Shown in pieces: positions 42,310 through 52,368 of a stretch of 64,000 nucleotides of DNA. Below the pieces are notes generated by a model that was not told the DNA's origin, ran no database searches, and saw only the letters and a program-made list of their open reading frames with translations. Numbering within the stretch: the first letter of the stretch is position 1; every line of letters starts with the position of its first letter. A program made the translations under genes and the position numbers. The stretch lies in the NCBI RefSeq assembly GCF_018333235.1, contig NZ_BORP01000001.1:682001-746000 (forward strand). The letters run 5' to 3'. Source of the DNA: Ornithinibacillus bavariensis (lineage in GTDB: Bacteria > Bacillota > Bacilli > Bacillales > Amphibacillaceae).

Positions 42310-42524
42310 GGTAATCCCTCCTACTCTAACAAATGTCTTTGAATACTTATACAATTTACCACAAGTAAGAGATTATTGCAATAAGTATATAAAGAAATAT
42401 CACTTGACAGAATTAATGGAATCGTTCATTGTAATAAGAGGCGAAAACGTTCGCCCTATCCATTTCTTGCTAAATTTTATAGCCATAATTAGGAAAGTAT
42501 ATAAAGAGATTCAACGACCGTAAA

Positions 42525-42553
42525 GTGCAAAAATGTATCGCTTGTAGTAAAAT
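42525..42553 (+). promoter_or_regulatory. candidate promoter for yloU-fakA
   Basis: GTGCAA (42525-42530), spacer of 17, TAAAAT (42548-42553), 35 bases before yloU. A better -35 (TTGACA, 42404-42409) exists upstream but has no well-spaced -10. The rest of the 42310-42588 gap shows only a short palindrome at 42440-42455. Confidence 0.45.
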
Positions 42554-42588
42554 ATCCTTAAGATCAAGGAACCTAAAGGAGGATAATT

Positions 42589-42951
42589 ATGTCCATTGAG
42601 TTGAATACAAAAGACGGTCATGTAACCATTACAAATGACGTAATTGCAACGATAGCTGGAGGAACCGCAGTCGAGTGCTATGGTATTGTCGGAATGGCTT
42701 CTAAAAGCCAAATTAAGGACGGTATAGCGGAAATACTGCGAAAAGAAAACTATTCACGAGGAATTGTGGTTAGACAGGAAGATAACGCACTACATATTGA
42801 TATGTATATCATCGTTAGCTATGGAACGAAAATATCTGAGGTTGCGCATAATGTTCAGTCACAGGTTAAATATACATTGAGTAAAACACTTGGACTAGAA
42901 ATCGATTCTGTCAATATTTACATACAAGGAGTACGTGTAGCAAAAGACTAA
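42589..42951 (+). CDS. yloU: Asp23/Gls24-family envelope stress protein YloU
   Basis: 120-residue Asp23-family protein. Family blocks: TITNDVIATIAGGTAVECYGIVG, and VSYGTKISEVAHNVQSQVKYTL. Related proteins gather at the membrane under alkaline or wall stress; the exact role of YloU is unknown. AAGGAGG precedes the ATG. It lies directly before fakA, a very conserved pairing. Confidence 0.93.
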   Translation: MSIELNTKDGHVTITNDVIATIAGGTAVECYGIVGMASKSQIKDGIAEILRKENYSRGIVVRQEDNALHIDMYIIVSYGTKISEVAHNVQSQVKYTLSKTLGLEIDSVNIYIQGVRVAKD

Positions 42952-42983
42952 TTTTGCTCACCGGTTTAAAGGGAGGAACTATT

Positions 42984-44645
42984 GTGGCAGTACAAAAGCT
43001 AGATGGCAAATTATTTTCCCAAATGGTACTCGCTGGAGCACACCATTTAACGAATAATGCCAAGAAAATTGATGCGCTAAATGTATTCCCTGTACCAGAT
43101 GGTGATACAGGTACGAATATGAATTTATCCATGACCTCAGGCGCAAATGAGGTAAAGAAACAAAAGTCTGATAATATCTCTGAGGTTGCCGGAGCCTTTT
43201 CAAAGGGTCTATTAATGGGTGCTAGAGGAAACTCAGGTGTTATTCTTTCACAGATTTTTAGAGGCTTTGCAAAGGGAATGGATAATAAAGCTACATTAAC
43301 AACACATGATTTAGCGGTTGCTTTCGATTCAGGTGTCCAAACTGCATATAAGGCTGTAATGAAACCAGTTGAGGGAACTATTCTAACCGTCGCAAAGGAT
43401 GCCGCAAAGAAAGCTGTAGAAGTAGCAAGAAATGAAGATGATGTCATTACACTAATGGAAATGGTACTCAAAGAAGCAAAAGCATCATTAAAGCGCACAC
43501 CAGATTTACTTCCAGTCTTAAAGGAAGTAGGAGTGGTGGATTCAGGTGGTCAAGGACTTGTTACAGTATATGAGGGCTTCTTGGCAGCGCTAAAAGGTGA
43601 AGAGCTTCCGGAAGAATCTGATATAGTTGAAATGGATGATTTAGTAAGTGCAGAACATCATCGTTCTGCACAGGACTTTATGAATACAGCTGATATTGAA
43701 TTCGGTTATTGTACGGAATTTATGGTTAAGTTTGAAGAAGAAAAATTAAAAGAACATCCTTTTGATGAAACAGCTTTTCGTAACGAGTTAAGTGGACATG
43801 GTGATTCTTTACTCGTTGTTTCGGATGATGAAATTGTTAAAGTGCACGTTCATACAGAGTATCCAGGTAATGTGCTAACAATAGGACAGCGTCACGGTAG
43901 CTTGATTAATATGAAAATTGAGAATATGCGTGAACAGCATACTGCTATTGTCGGTGAACAAAAAGCAGCTACAAAGCCAAAGGAAAAAGCGGAATTTGGC
44001 ATCGTAACAGTTGCAATGGGTTCAGGGTTGAAGACTCTATTTGAAAGTCTTGGTGCCACTGTGGTTATTGAAGGTGGACAAACTATGAACCCTAGTACAC
44101 AGGACATTGCAACTGCTATTGAAAAAGCATATGCAAAGAATGTCGTTGTATTACCAAATAATAAAAATATTGTTATGGCTGCAGAACAAGCAGCTGATGT
44201 AGTAGATGTAAATGTTGCAGTGGTTGCAACAAAAACAATCCCACAAGGAATTAGTGCGTTATTAGCTTTCCACCCAGAAGAGGACTTGGAGGCCAATAAA
44301 AATAATATGACTGAAGCAAGTTCTCATGTTAAGACCGGCCAAATCACGTATGCAGTAAGGGATACGCAAATTGATGGAATTCATATTGAGAATGGTAACT
44401 TCATGGGAATTAATGATGGAAAAATTGTTACCTCCCATAAAGATCGATTTGAAGCAGTAAAAGAGCTCTTCAAAGATTTGATTACGGAGGATGACGAGAT
44501 TTTAACTATTCTGTATGGGGAAGATGTTGACGAAGCAGAAGTGAATCAGCTTGTAAGCTTTGTCGAAGAAAATTACGAAGAAGTTGAAATCGAAGTTCAT
44601 GACGGTAAGCAACCAATTTATTCGTATATTTTTTCAGTGGAATAA
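42984..44645 (+). CDS. fakA: fatty acid kinase catalytic subunit FakA (YloV)
   Basis: Phosphorylates exogenous fatty acids held by FakB (DegV) proteins. The DhaL-like N-terminal domain binds ATP and Mg2+: NVFPVPDGDTGTNMNLS and GARGNSGVILSQIFRG. The middle domain has VDSGGQGLVTVYEGF, and the C-terminal domain binds FakB. Length 553 aa, equal to B. subtilis YloV. The GTG at 42984 is chosen because GGGAGG is upstream. Its link to lipid synthesis fits the fapR operon a few kb downstream. Confidence 0.94.
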   Translation: MAVQKLDGKLFSQMVLAGAHHLTNNAKKIDALNVFPVPDGDTGTNMNLSMTSGANEVKKQKSDNISEVAGAFSKGLLMGARGNSGVILSQIFRGFAKGMDNKATLTTHDLAVAFDSGVQTAYKAVMKPVEGTILTVAKDAAKKAVEVARNEDDVITLMEMVLKEAKASLKRTPDLLPVLKEVGVVDSGGQGLVTVYEGFLAALKGEELPEESDIVEMDDLVSAEHHRSAQDFMNTADIEFGYCTEFMVKFEEEKLKEHPFDETAFRNELSGHGDSLLVVSDDEIVKVHVHTEYPGNVLTIGQRHGSLINMKIENMREQHTAIVGEQKAATKPKEKAEFGIVTVAMGSGLKTLFESLGATVVIEGGQTMNPSTQDIATAIEKAYAKNVVVLPNNKNIVMAAEQAADVVDVNVAVVATKTIPQGISALLAFHPEEDLEANKNNMTEASSHVKTGQITYAVRDTQIDGIHIENGNFMGINDGKIVTSHKDRFEAVKELFKDLITEDDEILTILYGEDVDEAEVNQLVSFVEENYEEVEIEVHDGKQPIYSYIFSVE

Positions 44646-44685
44646 GGAAAAAAGCGTAACTACCTATAGAGTTATGCTAGACAAT

Positions 44686-44724
44686 AAAAAAAGATTCACC
44701 ATGACAAATGGTGAATCTTTTTTT
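44686..44724. terminator. bidirectional terminator between fakA and the purine permease gene
   Basis: AGATTCACCAT pairs perfectly with ATGGTGAATCT around a 5-base loop, flanked by seven A's on the left and seven T's on the right, so it works for both convergent genes. A smaller hairpin (44654-44677) precedes it. Confidence 0.92.
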
Positions 44725-44726
44725 AT

Positions 44727-45998
44727 TTATATTCCAGTTATCTTCAATACAAAATCGCAAATAAATAAGAAAGATATAATGATTATAGCCATTGACAGAT
44801 CCTTCTTTTTACCTAAGGCAATCTTCACGATAGGATAAGCAATAAAGCCAAATGCCATTCCATCTGCAATGCTGTACGTAAATGGAATCATTACAATAAT
44901 TAGAAATGCTGGTATAGCTTCAGATAAATTATCTAATGGTATGTGACGGATATTTTGTACCATGATAAAACCAACGATAATTAATATCGGGCTGATCGCT
45001 GCATTAGGAATCATCGAGATCCATGGAATAATGAATATGGTTGCTAGGAATAATCCACTTGCAACTAGAGCTGTTATTCCAGTCCTCCCTTTTGATGCAA
45101 TCACTGCTGCATTTTCCGCTGCGGATACAGTAGGGGATGTCCCAAAGAATGCGCAGGTTAAAGTCGAAATCGCTGTTGCACGATAACCAGCACCGTACGA
45201 CTCTTCACGATTTAACATGGTAACCTGTCCATTTATAAGTCCCATATTTTCAAAAATCAGTATCATTGCTAAAGGAAAAACTGCAAGCCAAAATGACAAG
45301 TCACTAATAGCGGTAAATGATGGTACGTAAAGTAAAGAAGTAGAACTAATATCAATAGTGTTTCCTCTAGGCTCTAGAATACCAAACAAGGAAGCTAATA
45401 TAGTTCCAATTACCATCGTAATTAGAAAATTAGCAGGAACATTTTTCACAAACAAAAATATCGCGATAAAAAGCGTAATTAGACTCACAAGAATAGCAGG
45501 TGAGCCGAAGTCACCAATTGCAATAATTGTGTTCGTTCCATTGTGAATCAGTCCACTTTTTTCTAGTCCAATTAAGATTAAGAAAAATCCTAAACCAACA
45601 CTAATCGCATGCTTCAACGAATCGGGAATTGCTTCTTTTAATAGCGTTCCCAGTTTCGTAAAGGCAGTAACTAAAAAGATTAACGATGCAATTAGTACTA
45701 CTAATAGTCCTTCTTGGAAGGTTAAACCATTTCCTTGAATAATAGAATATGCGAATAGTGCATTAATTCCCATACCTGGTATGAGGATTAACGGTAATCT
45801 TCCGATAATACCCATTAGGACTGTCCCTATAAAACTAGCTAAAATGGTAGCGATCATTCCTGCTTGTAACGTGATACCGGCTTCACTGAGGATAGACCCA
45901 TTAACAACCACGATATAAACCGTTGTTAAATATCCAATCACTCCTGCAATTATTTCATTTCTGAAGGATGCCCCATTATTTCTTGAAAATAAAGGCAT
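44727..45998 (-). CDS. NCS2/AzgA-family purine permease (PbuG/PbuO-like)
   Basis: 423-residue transporter with about 12 hydrophobic segments. N-terminal RNEIIAGVIGYLTTVYIVVVNGSIL and LPLILIPGMGINALFAYSII are typical of the AzgA branch (hypoxanthine/guanine/adenine uptake) of the nucleobase permeases; GTSPTVSAAENAAVIASKGRTGITALVASG is the conserved substrate-site region. The exact base cannot be read. AGGAG is upstream of the start. It has no partner here and B. subtilis has none at this place, so it is an insertion relative to the conserved order. No purine riboswitch is visible in the 147-base gap upstream. Confidence 0.88.
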   Translation of the reverse strand: MPLFSRNNGASFRNEIIAGVIGYLTTVYIVVVNGSILSEAGITLQAGMIATILASFIGTVLMGIIGRLPLILIPGMGINALFAYSIIQGNGLTFQEGLLVVLIASLIFLVTAFTKLGTLLKEAIPDSLKHAISVGLGFFLILIGLEKSGLIHNGTNTIIAIGDFGSPAILVSLITLFIAIFLFVKNVPANFLITMVIGTILASLFGILEPRGNTIDISSTSLLYVPSFTAISDLSFWLAVFPLAMILIFENMGLINGQVTMLNREESYGAGYRATAISTLTCAFFGTSPTVSAAENAAVIASKGRTGITALVASGLFLATIFIIPWISMIPNAAISPILIIVGFIMVQNIRHIPLDNLSEAIPAFLIIVMIPFTYSIADGMAFGFIAYPIVKIALGKKKDLSMAIIIISFLFICDFVLKITGI

Positions 45999-46097
45999 GT
46001 AAATCTCCTCAAACTAACTATATCCCTCTCCCACCCGACTATAGAAACATTTACTATAAATTTCTACAATCCATGAATGATTATTATAATAGTTTTT

Positions 46098-46106
46098 GTT
46101 ATAATT
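46098..46106 (+). promoter_or_regulatory. extended -10 promoter for sdaAB-sdaAA-recG
   Basis: TGTTATAAT (TGnTATAAT) at 46098-46106, 40 bases before sdaAB. A weak TGAATT lies 17 bases upstream. Confidence 0.6.
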
Positions 46107-46145
46107 TACAATAGGCTTCACATTTGAGATAAAGGCGGTGCATTT

Positions 46146-46808
46146 ATGAAATATAACTCCGTATTCGATATTATTGGCCCTGTTATGGTAGGACCTTCTA
46201 GTTCTCATACAGCAGGTGCTGCAAGAATAGGATTAACAGCTCGTCGTTTATTTGGTAAAGAACCAAAATGGGCAAAAATTCATTTATATGGATCATTTGC
46301 AAAAACCTATCAAGGTCATGGAACTGATTTTGCTCTTGTAGGTGGATTACTAGGCTATGAAACAGACGATACACGAATGAGTAAAGCGTTAGATGCTGCA
46401 AATGAGAAGGGAATCGCTATCAAATTTATTGAGGATAGTGCTAAGACAGATCATCCTAACACTGTTCGATTAATTATTGGTGACGATAAAGAAAGCTTGG
46501 AAATAGTCGGTATTTCTATTGGTGGAGGAAAGATCGAAATTACCGAATTAAATGGCTTTGAGCTTAGACTTTCTGGCAATCATCCAGCAATTCTGATTAT
46601 GCATAATGACCGTTTTGGAGCAATTGCTTCTGTAACGAAAATATTAGCGAAACATGAGATTAATATTGGGCATATGGAGGTTAATCGTAAGGATGTCGGG
46701 AAAGAAGCGTTAATGGTTATTGAAGTCGATCAAAATGTGGATGATACGATATTACTAGAATTAGAAGAAGCAGATCATATTATACAAATTTCAAAGATTG
46801 TTAGCTAG
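46146..46808 (+). CDS. sdaAB: L-serine dehydratase, iron-sulphur type, beta subunit
   Basis: Partner of SdaAA in deamination of L-serine to pyruvate. The N-terminal domain has the motif DIIGPVMVGPSSSHTAGAARIG, shared with single-chain enzymes; the C-terminal ~75 residues are an ACT domain (LIMHNDRFGAIASVTKILAKHEINIGHM), which probably senses serine. Length 220 aa. GGCGGTG precedes the ATG. Confidence 0.96.
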   Translation: MKYNSVFDIIGPVMVGPSSSHTAGAARIGLTARRLFGKEPKWAKIHLYGSFAKTYQGHGTDFALVGGLLGYETDDTRMSKALDAANEKGIAIKFIEDSAKTDHPNTVRLIIGDDKESLEIVGISIGGGKIEITELNGFELRLSGNHPAILIMHNDRFGAIASVTKILAKHEINIGHMEVNRKDVGKEALMVIEVDQNVDDTILLELEEADHIIQISKIVS

Positions 46809-46819
46809 GGGGGGTAAAA

Positions 46820-47695
46820 TTGTTTCGGACTGTTGCTGAATTGGTAGAAATTGCAGAAAAAGAAGATATCCTCATATCCGAGGTTATGATACGGCAGGAA
46901 ATGGATGTTAAAAATAAGACACGTGAAGAAGTTTTTGCAGAAATGGAAAGAAACCTTCAGGTCATGGAAAAGGCAATCGAGGATAGTTTAAAAGGAGTTC
47001 AGTCTGTTACTGGGTTAACAGGTGGAGACGCCGTAAAAATTCAAGCATATATGCGGGAAAAAAAACCATTATCTGGTCATTTAATGTTAGATGCGGTTAG
47101 TAAAGCAATGGGTACAAATGAGGTAAATGCAGCAATGGGAGTTATTTGTGCTACTCCTACAGCTGGTAGTGCAGGCTGTGTACCTGGTACATTGTTTGCT
47201 GTAAAAGAACAATTAAATCCAACCCGTGAACAAATGATTCGCTATTTGTTTACAGCAGGTGCCTTTGGTTTAGTAGTAGCAAATAACGCTTTCATCTCGG
47301 GTGCAGCAGGTGGCTGCCAGGCAGAGGTTGGATCTGCAGGTGCGATGGCTTCGGCCGCTATAGTAGAAATGGCAGGAGGCACACCACAGCAATCAGCCGA
47401 TGCGTTTGCCATGACATTAAAGAACATGCTTGGTCTCGTCTGTGATCCAGTTGCGGGACTTGTTGAGGTACCATGTGTGAAGCGAAATGCTGGTGGGTCA
47501 GCATTGGCAATAGTTTCTGCTGATATGGCATTAGCTGGTGTTCAGAGCCGTATTCCATGTGATGAAGTAATTGGCGCGATGTATCGAATTGGACAACAGA
47601 TGCCATCTTCTTTACGTGAAACAGGTGAAGGCGGTTTAGCAGATACACCAACAGGTAGATTCTTAAAGGAAAAGATTTTTGGTATGTCAGTTTAG
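46820..47695 (+). CDS. sdaAA: L-serine dehydratase, iron-sulphur type, alpha subunit
   Basis: Catalytic subunit binding an oxygen-sensitive [4Fe-4S] cluster. Cys residues in VICATPTAGSAGCVPG, LGLVCDPVAGLVEVPCVKRNAG and the loop AAGGCQAEVGSAGAMA are the expected ligands and active region. Length 291 aa. The start is TTG behind AGGGGGGG, 11 bases after sdaAB. Confidence 0.96.
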   Translation: MFRTVAELVEIAEKEDILISEVMIRQEMDVKNKTREEVFAEMERNLQVMEKAIEDSLKGVQSVTGLTGGDAVKIQAYMREKKPLSGHLMLDAVSKAMGTNEVNAAMGVICATPTAGSAGCVPGTLFAVKEQLNPTREQMIRYLFTAGAFGLVVANNAFISGAAGGCQAEVGSAGAMASAAIVEMAGGTPQQSADAFAMTLKNMLGLVCDPVAGLVEVPCVKRNAGGSALAIVSADMALAGVQSRIPCDEVIGAMYRIGQQMPSSLRETGEGGLADTPTGRFLKEKIFGMSV

Positions 47696-47710
47696 AAAGA
47701 GTGATTTCTT

Positions 47711-49744
47711 ATGTTACGTAACTCTGTATTAGAAATTAAAGGCGTTGGGGAAAAATTTGCCGAGGATTTGCAGGCATTAAATATTTATACAGTGGAAGAC
47801 TTATTGTTTTATTTCCCCTCAAGATATGATGTGCTAGAAATATTACCGCTAAGTGATTTAGTACATGAGGATAAGGTAACCATTGAGGGAAGGGTTCTAA
47901 GTGCACCTTCTCTTTCTTTTTATGGAAGAAAAAAATCAAGACTTAGTTTTACAATTGAAGTAGAAGATATTGCTGTAAAGGCAGTTATGTTCAATAGAGC
48001 TTTTGCAAAGAAGCAAATTCAAGTAGGAGATACAGTAACGTTAACTGGTAAGTGGGATGCACATCGATTGCAAATTACGGTAAGTAATTATGCAAAAGGT
48101 TCATTAGAGAAAGAAACAAAGATTCATCCCATATATTCTGTAAAAGGAAATGTCACGAGTTACAAACTTAGAAAAGCTATTGAACAAGCAATTAACGAAT
48201 ATGCTGATCAAATTATTGAAATATTACCAGATGATATGCTTCAGGCTTATAAGATTCCGAGCCGCAAAGCTGCTATCAAAACGATGCATTTTCCAGAAAG
48301 TCGGCTCTCCTTAAAGCATGCTAGGAGGAGGCTTACTTATGAGGAGCTATTGCTCTTTCAGTTGAAAATGCAGGTGTTACGAAAAAGAAGACGGGAAGCT
48401 TCTGTTGGAAATTCCCTGAGCTATGACCCATTGAAACTTCAAGATTTTATTGATTCATTCCCATTTTCATTAACGAATGCACAGCATAAGTCATTACAGC
48501 AAATATTAGCGGATATGAAATCGCCATACCGAATGAATCGGTTACTACAGGGTGATGTAGGCTCTGGGAAAACTGCTGTTGCTGCAATTTCCCTTTATGC
48601 AGCTATCACGGCAAATAAGCAGGGGGCGTTAATGGTTCCAACGGAAATACTTGCAGAACAACATTTTGAGTCATTGCAGAAGCTTTTTGGTGAAAGAGCT
48701 AGAATTGAACTGTTAACTGGATCTATCAAAGGAAAACGGCGTAAAGAAATACTTTCTGAAGTGGAGAAGCATCAAGTTCAGATTCTTGTCGGGACACATG
48801 CATTAATTCAGGAGGATGTGTTTTTTGATGATTTAGGGTTAGTTATCGTAGATGAACAGCACCGCTTTGGAGTAGAACAAAGACGTGCCTTAAGTAATAA
48901 GGGCCTTCATCCTGATGTATTATTCATGACGGCAACACCAATACCAAGAACACTTGCTATTACAGCATTTGGTGATATGGATGTATCAGTCATAAATGAA
49001 ATGCCTGCAGGAAGGAAAGAAATTGAAACATACTGGACCAAGGCAAATACATTTGATCGGGTACTTGGTTTTATTCAAAAACGTGTAGATAATGGTGAAC
49101 AGGCATACATCATTTGTCCACTTATTGAAGAATCCGATAAACTTGACATTCAAAATGCCGTTGATTTGTATCAAGAATTAGTAGATTTTTATCCGCCACA
49201 AGTTCGGGTTGGATTAATGCATGGGCGGTTACGTACAGATGAAAAGGAAGAAGTAATGAAAGATTTTGCAGCTAATCGGATACAGGTCCTAGTATCAACT
49301 ACCGTAGTTGAGGTAGGCGTCAATGTACCAAATGCCACCATTATGGTAATTTATGATGCCGAACGATTTGGGTTATCTCAGCTTCATCAGCTTCGTGGAA
49401 GGGTGGGGCGTGGTGATAAACAAAGTTATTGTATTTTAATTGCCGACCCAAAAGGAGATACAGGTAAAGAAAGAATGCGGATTATGACGGAAACGAATGA
49501 TGGATTTGAACTTTCGGAGCAGGATTTAAAATTACGTGGCCCTGGTGACTTTTTTGGAACAAAGCAGAGTGGATTACCAGACTTCAAGGTTGCTGATGTG
49601 ATTCATGATTACCGAGCGCTGGAGACCGCACGAAATGATGCTCAGGAAATTATTGAATTTGATCTGTTGGGCAAGGACCCAGATTATAATAATTTACGAA
49701 TTCTACTAGAAAATGAAGGAGTATTCGATACGAAGCTGGACTAA
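47711..49744 (+). CDS. recG: ATP-dependent DNA helicase RecG
   Basis: Reverses stalled forks and processes branched DNA. The N-terminal wedge/OB domain (VTIEGRVLSAPSLSFYGRKKS) is followed by the helicase: Walker A LLQGDVGSGKTAVA, DEQH box VIVDEQHRFGVEQR, TATPIPRT, motif V-VI LVSTTVVEVGVNVPNA and QLRGRVGRGDKQSYC. Length 677 aa. It is 15 bases after sdaAA, so probably read from the same promoter. Confidence 0.97.
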   Translation: MLRNSVLEIKGVGEKFAEDLQALNIYTVEDLLFYFPSRYDVLEILPLSDLVHEDKVTIEGRVLSAPSLSFYGRKKSRLSFTIEVEDIAVKAVMFNRAFAKKQIQVGDTVTLTGKWDAHRLQITVSNYAKGSLEKETKIHPIYSVKGNVTSYKLRKAIEQAINEYADQIIEILPDDMLQAYKIPSRKAAIKTMHFPESRLSLKHARRRLTYEELLLFQLKMQVLRKRRREASVGNSLSYDPLKLQDFIDSFPFSLTNAQHKSLQQILADMKSPYRMNRLLQGDVGSGKTAVAAISLYAAITANKQGALMVPTEILAEQHFESLQKLFGERARIELLTGSIKGKRRKEILSEVEKHQVQILVGTHALIQEDVFFDDLGLVIVDEQHRFGVEQRRALSNKGLHPDVLFMTATPIPRTLAITAFGDMDVSVINEMPAGRKEIETYWTKANTFDRVLGFIQKRVDNGEQAYIICPLIEESDKLDIQNAVDLYQELVDFYPPQVRVGLMHGRLRTDEKEEVMKDFAANRIQVLVSTTVVEVGVNVPNATIMVIYDAERFGLSQLHQLRGRVGRGDKQSYCILIADPKGDTGKERMRIMTETNDGFELSEQDLKLRGPGDFFGTKQSGLPDFKVADVIHDYRALETARNDAQEIIEFDLLGKDPDYNNLRILLENEGVFDTKLD

Positions 49745-49750
49745 TCTCGC

Positions 49751-49803
49751 TTGCAAATTTATGATTGTTCGTATATATTACTATTAGTACCAAGTCATAA
49801 TAG
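49751..49803 (+). promoter_or_regulatory. fapR operon promoter with FapR box
   Basis: TTGCAA (49751-49756), spacer of 17, TATATT (49774-49779). The sequence from 49782 to 49803 carries the TTAGTACC half-site known from FapR operators and an imperfect second half, flanked by CTATTA and TAATAG. It covers the predicted transcription start, so FapR without malonyl-CoA would block initiation. Confidence 0.8.
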
Positions 49804-49850
49804 TAGCATGTATTATCATGACGAATAAAAATAGATGGATGGTGCTTTGA

Positions 49851-50429
49851 GTGAGATTACCAAAGGTAAAGAGGCAAGAGCGTTTACAGGAAACAATAGA
49901 AGAAACCCCGTTCATTACTGATGAAGATTTAGCAAAAAAGTTTGATGTCAGTATACAAACTATCCGATTAGACCGTATGGAATTGGCGATTCCAGAGTTG
50001 CGTGAACGAATAAAAACAGTCGCTAAGAACCAATGGAATGAAACCGTCCGGTCATTACCACTTGAAGACGTTATTGGGGAAATAATTGATTTAGAATTAG
50101 ATAAACGTGCGATTTCCATTTTAGATATTGGCAAGGAACATGTTTTTACAAGAAATAATATTGCAAGAGGACATCATTTATTTGCACAAGCTAACTCTCT
50201 CGCTGTTGCAGTCATTAATGACGAATTAGCACTGACAACGAAATCTGAACTGAATTTTAAACGGCAGGTACATCAAGGTGAGCGAGTAGTGGCAAAGGCA
50301 TTTGTGCACGGAGTAAATGAAAAAGGTCTTACCGTTGTTAAAGTTGATAGTTATGTAGACAGTGAACTGGTTTTTACTGGAGAATTTCATATGTATCGGT
50401 CAACTGAGAAAAGAGGAGAATCAAAATGA
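49851..50429 (+). CDS. fapR: transcription factor FapR
   Basis: Repressor of fatty-acid and phospholipid genes, released by malonyl-CoA. N-terminal DeoR-like helix-turn-helix (~15-55: [24 protein letters not shown]) joins a hot-dog effector domain (~70-190) with [19 protein letters not shown]. Length 192 aa. The start is GTG; GGATGGTG is about ten bases upstream. It heads its own regulon operon. Confidence 0.96.
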   Translation: MRLPKVKRQERLQETIEETPFITDEDLAKKFDVSIQTIRLDRMELAIPELRERIKTVAKNQWNETVRSLPLEDVIGEIIDLELDKRAISILDIGKEHVFTRNNIARGHHLFAQANSLAVAVINDELALTTKSELNFKRQVHQGERVVAKAFVHGVNEKGLTVVKVDSYVDSELVFTGEFHMYRSTEKRGESK

Positions 50430-51433
50430 AGATTGCAATAGATGCCATGGGGGGCGACCATGCACCGAAAGAGATTGTACTTGGTGCGATGGATGCTGTA
50501 AGGGAAATTCCAAATTTACATATAACATTGGTTGGACATGAGGATGAGATTAAGCAATTCTTAACTAACGCAGAGCGAATCGAAATTATTCATGCAGATG
50601 AAGTAATAACAGGTGATGATGAACCTGTTCGGGCTGTTAGAAAGAAGAAGAATTCTTCCCTTGTTAAAATGGCGGTTGAAGTAAAGGAGAATAGAGCAGA
50701 TGCATGTATTTCAGCTGGAAATACTGGTGCGCTCATGAGTGCGGGTTTATTTGTTGTTGGACGTATTCCAGGCATTGACCGACCTGCATTATCACCAACT
50801 CTTCCTACATTAGATGGCAAGGGCTTCCTGATGTTAGATGTAGGGGCAAATGTCGAGGCAAAGCCTTCACATTTACTGCAATATGCCATCATGGGTTCTG
50901 TGTATGCAGAAAAAGTACGTTCGATTAATAACCCTAAAGTTGGGTTACTAAATGTTGGAACAGAAGATGGTAAAGGAAATGATTTGACGAAAAAGGCATT
51001 TGATTTAATGAAAAAAGCGCCTATTAATTTTATAGGAAATGTAGAAGCTAGAGATTTACTAGAAGGTGTAGCAGATGTCGTTGTGACCGATGGTTTTAGT
51101 GGTAATGTTGCCTTAAAAACTATTGAAGGTACAGCATCGGCATTATTTTCCATGATCAAAGAAACCTTTATGTCATCTTTTAAAACGAAGATTGCTGCAG
51201 GAATGTTAAAAGGTGATTTGAAGGGATTAAAAAATAAATTAGATTACTCAGAGTATGGTGGGGCAGCACTATTTGGATTAGCAGCTCCGGTAATTAAGGC
51301 ACATGGTTCTTCTAATCGGAGAGCAATCTACAGTGCGATTAAACAAACATGTAATATGGTAGAAAATCATGTAACGGAAACGATTAAAGATACTGTTGAG
51401 GCTATGCAAGCGAATGAGGGGGATAATGAATGA
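50426..51433 (+). CDS. plsX: phosphate acyltransferase PlsX
   Basis: Makes acyl-phosphate from acyl-ACP for phosphatidic acid synthesis. [56 protein letters not shown] are the expected blocks. Length 335 aa. It overlaps fapR (ATGA) and fabD (ATGA). Confidence 0.97.
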   Translation: MKIAIDAMGGDHAPKEIVLGAMDAVREIPNLHITLVGHEDEIKQFLTNAERIEIIHADEVITGDDEPVRAVRKKKNSSLVKMAVEVKENRADACISAGNTGALMSAGLFVVGRIPGIDRPALSPTLPTLDGKGFLMLDVGANVEAKPSHLLQYAIMGSVYAEKVRSINNPKVGLLNVGTEDGKGNDLTKKAFDLMKKAPINFIGNVEARDLLEGVADVVVTDGFSGNVALKTIEGTASALFSMIKETFMSSFKTKIAAGMLKGDLKGLKNKLDYSEYGGAALFGLAAPVIKAHGSSNRRAIYSAIKQTCNMVENHVTETIKDTVEAMQANEGDNE

Positions 51434-52368
51434 GAAAAATAGCATTTATGTTTCCGGGTCAGGGCTCACAGTCCGTAGGCATGGGGAAGGAGATCCACGA
51501 TTCCTTTCCTAGTATTCAAGAAATGTACGTTAGAGCAAATGAAGCAATAGGAAAAGATTTGAAGCAAATAATGTTTGAAGGGCCTACTGAGGAGCTTACT
51601 GAAACAGAAAATGCACAACCAGCATTATTACTATCAAGTATTGCATTATTCAGCTTATTAAAAGAAGCAAATATAGAGCCAAATATGGTTGTTGGTCATA
51701 GCTTAGGAGAGTATAGTGCATTGGTAGCAGCTGGCGCAATTTCGCTTGAAGAAGCATTACCTTTAGTCGCAACACGAGGTAGACTAATGGAACGTGCTTT
51801 TCCAAAGGGACAAGGTACCATGGCAGCAGTTTTGGGGTTAACGGTAGAAGCTATCGAAGAAGTAATTGGGACAATTACAGATGAGGTAGTTGATATTGCC
51901 AATTTAAATTGTCCTGGACAAATTGTTATTTCTGGATCGCAAAAAGGAGTAGAAAAGGCGACAGCTCTTTTGAAGGAGAAGGGTGCTAAACGGGTGCTTC
52001 CATTAAATGTTAGTGGTCCATTTCATTCTAGACTGATGAAGACAGCTAATGAGGATTTCTCCACATACTTAAATCGGGTTACAATACAGGATGCTGATGT
52101 ACCAGTATTTGCTAATGTAACAGCAGAACCTGTAACGAATCACCAGGAAATTAAGGAATTACTATTAAAGCAATTATATTCTCCGGTCCGTTTTGAGGAA
52201 TCTGTTCGTAATATGATCGCTCAAGGTGTAGATGCTTTTGTAGAAGTTGGAAACGGGAAGGTCTTAAGCGGCTTAGTGAAAAAAATTGATAAGACAGCAA
52301 CTATTTTCACGATTCAGGATGAAACTTCCTTACAAGATTTTATTACCTGGTATAAGGGGGAGGAATAA
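51430..52368 (+). CDS. fabD: malonyl-CoA:ACP transacylase FabD
   Basis: Loads malonyl onto [18 protein letters not shown], the nucleophile Ser in [16 protein letters not shown], and the catalytic His in [12 protein letters not shown] are intact. Length 312 aa. Overlaps plsX by four bases and fabG by one. Confidence 0.97.
   Translation: MRKIAFMFPGQGSQSVGMGKEIHDSFPSIQEMYVRANEAIGKDLKQIMFEGPTEELTETENAQPALLLSSIALFSLLKEANIEPNMVVGHSLGEYSALVAAGAISLEEALPLVATRGRLMERAFPKGQGTMAAVLGLTVEAIEEVIGTITDEVVDIANLNCPGQIVISGSQKGVEKATALLKEKGAKRVLPLNVSGPFHSRLMKTANEDFSTYLNRVTIQDADVPVFANVTAEPVTNHQEIKELLLKQLYSPVRFEESVRNMIAQGVDAFVEVGNGKVLSGLVKKIDKTATIFTIQDETSLQDFITWYKGEE

Noticed and set aside
42440-42455. LexA (SOS) box
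   Set aside because: The arms CGAA/TTCG are separated by four bases but lack the outer C/G of CGAAC-N4-GTTCG; spacing does not fit.
42308-42523. Plus-strand 71-codon frame between rpmB and yloU
   Set aside because: It begins inside rpmB, lacks a ribosome site and covers the promoter region; no family is recognised.
44560-44838. Plus-strand frame crossing the fakA end
   Set aside because: It overlaps fakA and the bidirectional terminator and has no family match.
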